64,000 bases of DNA, from the NCBI GenBank assembly GCA_948567375.1, contig OX419758.1, positions 45,699,001-45,763,000 of the forward strand, read 5' to 3'. Numbering within the stretch: position 1 is the stretch's first letter; every line of letters starts with the position of its first letter. Under the pieces are notes generated by a model that made no database searches, had not been told where the DNA came from, and was given only the letters and a program-made list of their open reading frames with translations. Source of the stretch: Lunularia cruciata (lineage: Eukaryota > Streptophyta > Marchantiopsida > Lunulariales > Lunulariaceae). A program made the position numbers and the translations under genes. Of the stretch, positions 59,901-64,000 are shown one piece after another.

Positions 59901-62831
59901 AAAGAGAAGGAGTGCGGTTTACGATTTGTGTGGAACGCCTTTGTAAGAAGGGTTTCAAACTGGGAGTCGGTGCACAGTAGTGAACCTTCATCAAAGGTGA
60001 GTGGTGGAGTCAGTTGTTTAACCATGGTAAGTGGTGCTGCAGGTATTTTCCGCTTTTGGCTTTGTGCATAAGATAGCAACTTTTGAGAAAACCGCTGGCT
60101 TTCAGGTGTGTACGACTGGCTTTCAGGTGTGTATATGCTAAATTAACATACACGGGAAATCTTGCTTGAGTTCTCATTTCATTCCTTTCATTCCTGATTT
60201 CATTTCTGCTCTGCTTTGCTTACTCCTTTTATCCTTGCACTACTGATCCCGTTCCTTCTAACGTTGATGAGACAATCTTGTTTCAGGCTCTCGTCCAATA
60301 CAGCGACTCCAACACCGCTGCCTCAGCCAAATCAGCTCTGGAAGGTCGTAGCATTCCCAGGTAACAACTACCGCACGGTCAGGATTCTCCTTATTTGTCC
60401 AATCCAGTATAAGTTAACTTTGAAGCCAGCAAAGAATTGATGAACACATTTTCTACAGGTTTCTGCTCTCAAAGTCTCCAGTGAGAAAAGAATTTTACCT
60501 CTCAAATAATGGAGTTGTTTGTTTGTATTTGAATTGTACTTGACGAAACACGATCTTTTCTCAGCGATTAGATTATTGATTGTGGCAGTGTTTTACTGCT
60601 GCAGATATCTTTTACCTGACCATGTCGGACCATGTCATCTTCGCATCTCGTTCTCTGCCCACAATGACCTCAACGTGAAGTTCCAGAGCCACAGGAGCAG
60701 GTGCTAAGCCCTGTGATGTATACTCTAGCTTGAGTCTAGATATCGTCTATGCAAATGGACGTCAGTGGGGTTTGATTTGCTTTTTACCGCCACTCTAGAC
60801 GCTGTTTTAAACTGACTGAATTCGTGCTCACTTTACAGGGATTATACCAACCCCTACTTACCAGTTGCTCCTTCCGCCATTGATGGTAACGGGCAGGTGA
60901 GCAAGTTTTTGAACTTTGAGGCTCGGACTTAGATATATATATCCCCCGCTTTTTGTCATTGGTATGAATTTAACTAATGGTCAAGAAGTAATAAAATGGA
61001 GAAACGCCAGATGATTACTTTGAGCTACCTACTTGCTGAGCACTCATACTGATGGGATTACTAATACAGTTCGGAGTTGGTCCCGATGGTAAGAGAAGAG
61101 AGCCGGAGAGCAATGTGTTGCTCGTTTCGATTGAGAACATGCAATACGCGGTTACCATTGACGTACTCCATACGGTACGTTATCAGCTAAAAGAACTTCA
61201 TGAAATATTTCGAACTTATCGACTGCATGCACATCGGTCTCATTATGTAGTTTCTTCAAATCTTTGAGTTGCCATTCCTGTTCGAATTGTTGTGCTGATT
61301 AAATTGTTCACGCCTCAGGTATTTTCTGCCTTCGGGACTGTGCAAAAAATTGCTATTTTTGAGAAGAACGCGGGCTTTCAGGCCTTGGTACAATACCCAG
61401 GTACGTCGCTGGACTTCTTCTGTGTAGAGTTGTCCTTGTATCTGGAGGTTTTTGATAGACAAGAAAGTGGTGTATACTCACCGATAATAACATATAGTCC
61501 CAATCTCAAGGACTTAACCTGGTATCTGTTGCCTCTGTGTCTCATTCGACGTTGCTGTCCACTTCTTCCATTGTGTGTTTCTGGCAGATGTGCCGACAGC
61601 GGTGGCAGCCAAAGACGCATTAGAAGGACACTGCATCTACGACGGTGGCTTCTGCAAGCTTCATCTTTCATATTCCCGGCACACTGATCTCAATGTAAAG
61701 GTAGTGCACACCCTGGGAAGGTAGTTGATGGCAGGACCCATTGCTTGAACCATACGGCGAATCTCCTCTTGAAGGACAATACTTCTCCCATCAAGTCACG
61801 GACTGGTGATTGATGATCATCTCGTACTACATCACACACGAGTTATTTTCCTTCATCTTGGCAGTGTTTGTTCTGTTGTTTGTCATTTTCACTGTAGTGG
61901 TTCACATTTCTTATCGAAATTGCTAGCAGCACCTTACTCTCAGAAGGATACAGTTTCCTCCAGAAACAGAGAATAACCAAGCGATAACCTGAACCACTTG
62001 CCCTAGTGTTCGAAGAAACGTGAGAGAGACGTGCACTTACGAAGACATGTGTTAAGAGTGTGGATCCTCCACTCTCCGTTCAGTAATTTTGGGGGTGGGG
62101 TTGGAACTTATGCCTAAGATCTGGCGGCTTTAGTTATCATCCAAGTGGTTCAAGTTCTTATTTCATCAACTAACTAGGAGTTTTCCTCCGTTATGCAGGT
62201 GAACAATGACCGGAGTCGAGATTATACAAATCCAGGACTCCCAGCTAATCAACAAGCAGTTTTAGGACAGGCAGCGGCAACTGGTGGCTCAGTTTTGGAT
62301 GTATCTCAGCTATCACCAACAGGATCTGGAGGCTATGGAGGGAACCAATTTGGAAGTGGTGTACACCCACCTCAAAATGATGGAGGCGCTGGGATGTCAC
62401 AAAGACCTTGGGAGTATGACCAGGCCCAATCTGGTCCCAAGCCTCCTGGGGGACCCCCTATGGGTTCCGGTCCCCCCTTGTTAGGACCCGGCACCATGCC
62501 TGGCAACATGGGTCCTCCTATGTCTGGTCCTGGGCCAATGTACAGAGGTCCCCCTATGCCTCCACCTCCTGGTGGCCCTGCCCCTCCTGGCGGTAGTGGT
62601 GGCATGATGAACAGTCACGAGGGCCAGTTCCAAGGACCCCCTTCCTCTATGTCAATGGGACCTCCGCCTTCACACATGGGCCCTGGTATGTTGCCGGCTG
62701 GGCCCAATTCCCATATGGGTCCCCCTCCTCCAGGTCATGGCATGCCACCTCATTACGGTCATCAACCCATGCATCAGGGGCCTCCTCAAGGGATGCCCAG
62801 TAGCGGTGGGCCCCCCGTTTACTACATGTAG
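56944..62831 (+). CDS. Polypyrimidine tract-binding protein homologue, three RRMs
   Basis: RNA-binding protein, probably a nuclear and cytoplasmic regulator of splicing, closest in layout to plant PTB homologue 3 (PTBP3). Ten exons: 56944-57129, 58626-58835, 60043-60105, 60287-60360, 60605-60700, 60839-60896, 61070-61174, 61319-61400, 61588-61700, 62199-62831, giving 539 residues. RRM1 has VLHVRNLPWEC and NQAFVEF. RRM2 has NVLLVTIEG and AGFQALVQYSD. RRM3 has NVLLVSIEN and AGFQALVQYPD. RRM2 and RRM3 end in matching (S/N)(H/D)RSRDYTNP segments. The C-terminal exon encodes about 140 residues rich in Gly, Pro and Met, ending GGPPVYYM. Intron 1 is 1.5 kb. A duplicated donor site follows exon 3. 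Plant PTB genes are known to be regulated by alternative splicing; whether this one is cannot be seen. Confidence 0.93.
60095..60136 (+). repeat. 21-base tandem duplication of the exon 3 donor site
   Basis: ctggctttcaggtgtgta occurs at 60095-60112 and again at 60116-60133. Each carries CAG|GTGTGT. The first donor (after 60105) gives the canonical product; the second (after 60126) would add 21 bases encoding VCTTGFQ without a stop. Both donors are equal in sequence over the scored positions. Confidence 0.9.
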
Positions 62832-64000
62832 AATTATTCTTGAGATTTTGTACTTATTCTTCATGAGAATTTTAGTAAGTTGTGAAAAGAGTTGCGATCT
62901 CACGTCTAGAATTCCCTGTGGTGACTGGCGGAAACACGCTTTTCTTGTGCGACCGGCTCACATGATCATGGTCAGGTCGATATTTCATCTTATATGAGTA
63001 GGAATTGTAATATTGCCGCAGAAATCATCCTTGCCTTATGTTTCAATCATTGGGTTTGTCCCTTCATGCTTGGAAATATCGTGGCAAATTTTGTTTCAAT
63101 TACTCTCTTGTACCGCAGTATGTAGCGAATGGCAACTTGTTGATTATAGTAATATGTCGTATCTCATTAACGTAGAATATCGTGTTCGGGTTAGTAATGC
63201 TTCTGACAAGGTCGTGGTTGCCTCTAACTCATCTTTCTTACTAAGCTCGGTCGGGAAGGGAAATGATCTCCCCTAGTGAAACAGATCATAGCAGGAAGCG
63301 GGGAAATCCAGCGTTTCATAGTTTCTAGGTGAGACTTGTTTGAAGGGCCCATCTAAGGTAATTTGCGTAGCCTTGGCAAAATTGACAATGACAAAGATGG
63401 AGAAGGGAAAATTCGTAGCATTGCAGGAGATGAATTAGATGAGACAGAAAGCTTCAATAACCAGCAGGGTGTTTGTTAAGAATATGAAGAGGTTCGTTCT
63501 TCATTTGAGAGTGATTGACGATCCTCACGCATCATTGATACTGGCTGGCCGGAAATGAACTATTCTACTGACCTGGAAACTGAGACTATGAATATATCTT
63601 CAGACGTTTTCTTTGAAGGTGAAAATTGTATACCAAACACCCTTGATGACATTCAAAAATGGCGCTGCCAATATGTAAATGAAAACTCTGCGGTACCACA
63701 AGCACAGATACGGATATTTATCACACTTAAGTCCAAACCGATTATCACTCATCTCTTATGTGCATTTCAGTTCACGAAGTTTCCATTATAACTAAACAGA
63801 TTCCGAGGAAACAAACGTGTGTAGTGGACCCCCGCACCAGAAGAAACATCTGGTGGCTTGTTTCTGGAGATCATTTCACTTTTTGTGCCATCAAACTTCA
63901 CAATGCCCTACGACTCTCAGTACACCTGAACTACTGAATGTTGAAAGACTGAGTAGTGGCCAATTTATGACTGAAACATATTAAACTACAACCTTTTTTA
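62832..64000. other. PTB 3' UTR and downstream flank
   Basis: The PTB 3' UTR lies at the start of this stretch. Later open frames (63013-63276, 63555-63791) have no recognised domain and no splice-linked partner inside the window. A gene continuing past the right edge cannot be excluded. Confidence 0.4.

Noticed and set aside
1-64000. CRISPR arrays, bacterial operons, rRNA or tRNA genes.
   Set aside because: No spaced direct-repeat array, no polycistronic layout, and no tRNA T-arm with matching acceptor stem or rRNA core was seen. All genes are intron-split plant genes.

Overview
The window is nuclear DNA of a land plant. It contains a malectin-like/LRR receptor kinase, an ER-retained Hsp70 ending in HDEL, a nuclear gene for the mitochondrial haem chaperone CcmE, and a three-RRM polypyrimidine-tract-binding protein. 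All are split by many GT-AG introns of roughly 60 to 1500 bases. Gene style and transposon mix suggest a bryophyte-like or other non-seed plant, but that is inference; the species cannot be fixed from sequence alone.

Layout. Positions 1-13900 are AT-rich and gene-poor: low-complexity pyrimidine DNA, tandem repeats, decayed coding relics and a Ty1/copia fragment. A complete receptor kinase gene lies at 13990-22119 (minus), with a relic of a paralogous kinase exon just beyond its 3' end. Positions 22693-27500 hold two head-to-head copies of a non-LTR retrotransposon, one of them almost full length. A decayed copia element with both LTRs fills 28199-34360 (minus). HSP70-17/HYOU1 (37529-43419, minus) and CCME (45497-49863, plus) are divergently arranged around a 2 kb spacer that carries a 146-base retrotransposon 3' end. 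Positions 51-56 kb hold a dispersed repeat and a nested set of non-LTR copies. The PTB-like gene occupies 56944-62831 (plus).

The most unusual item is the non-LTR family, with seven recognisable copies. It encodes an N-terminal C2H2 zinc finger, a reverse transcriptase with an LADD catalytic box, and a C-terminal CCHC knuckle followed by a restriction-like (REL) endonuclease signature. This is R2-superclade architecture rather than the L1/RTE type usual in plants. Four copies show target-site duplications of 8 to 14 bases with no shared target. Copy 2 is inserted in copy 3 with a perfect 12-base duplication. The 3' ends share a compact segment with two small hairpins, one enclosing the stop codon.

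The four host genes are unrelated housekeeping or signalling genes and form no pathway. Exon boundaries for HSP70-17, CCME and PTB were worked out so that all phases close (943, 328 and 539 codons). The receptor kinase is resolved except for one or more exons near its membrane segment.
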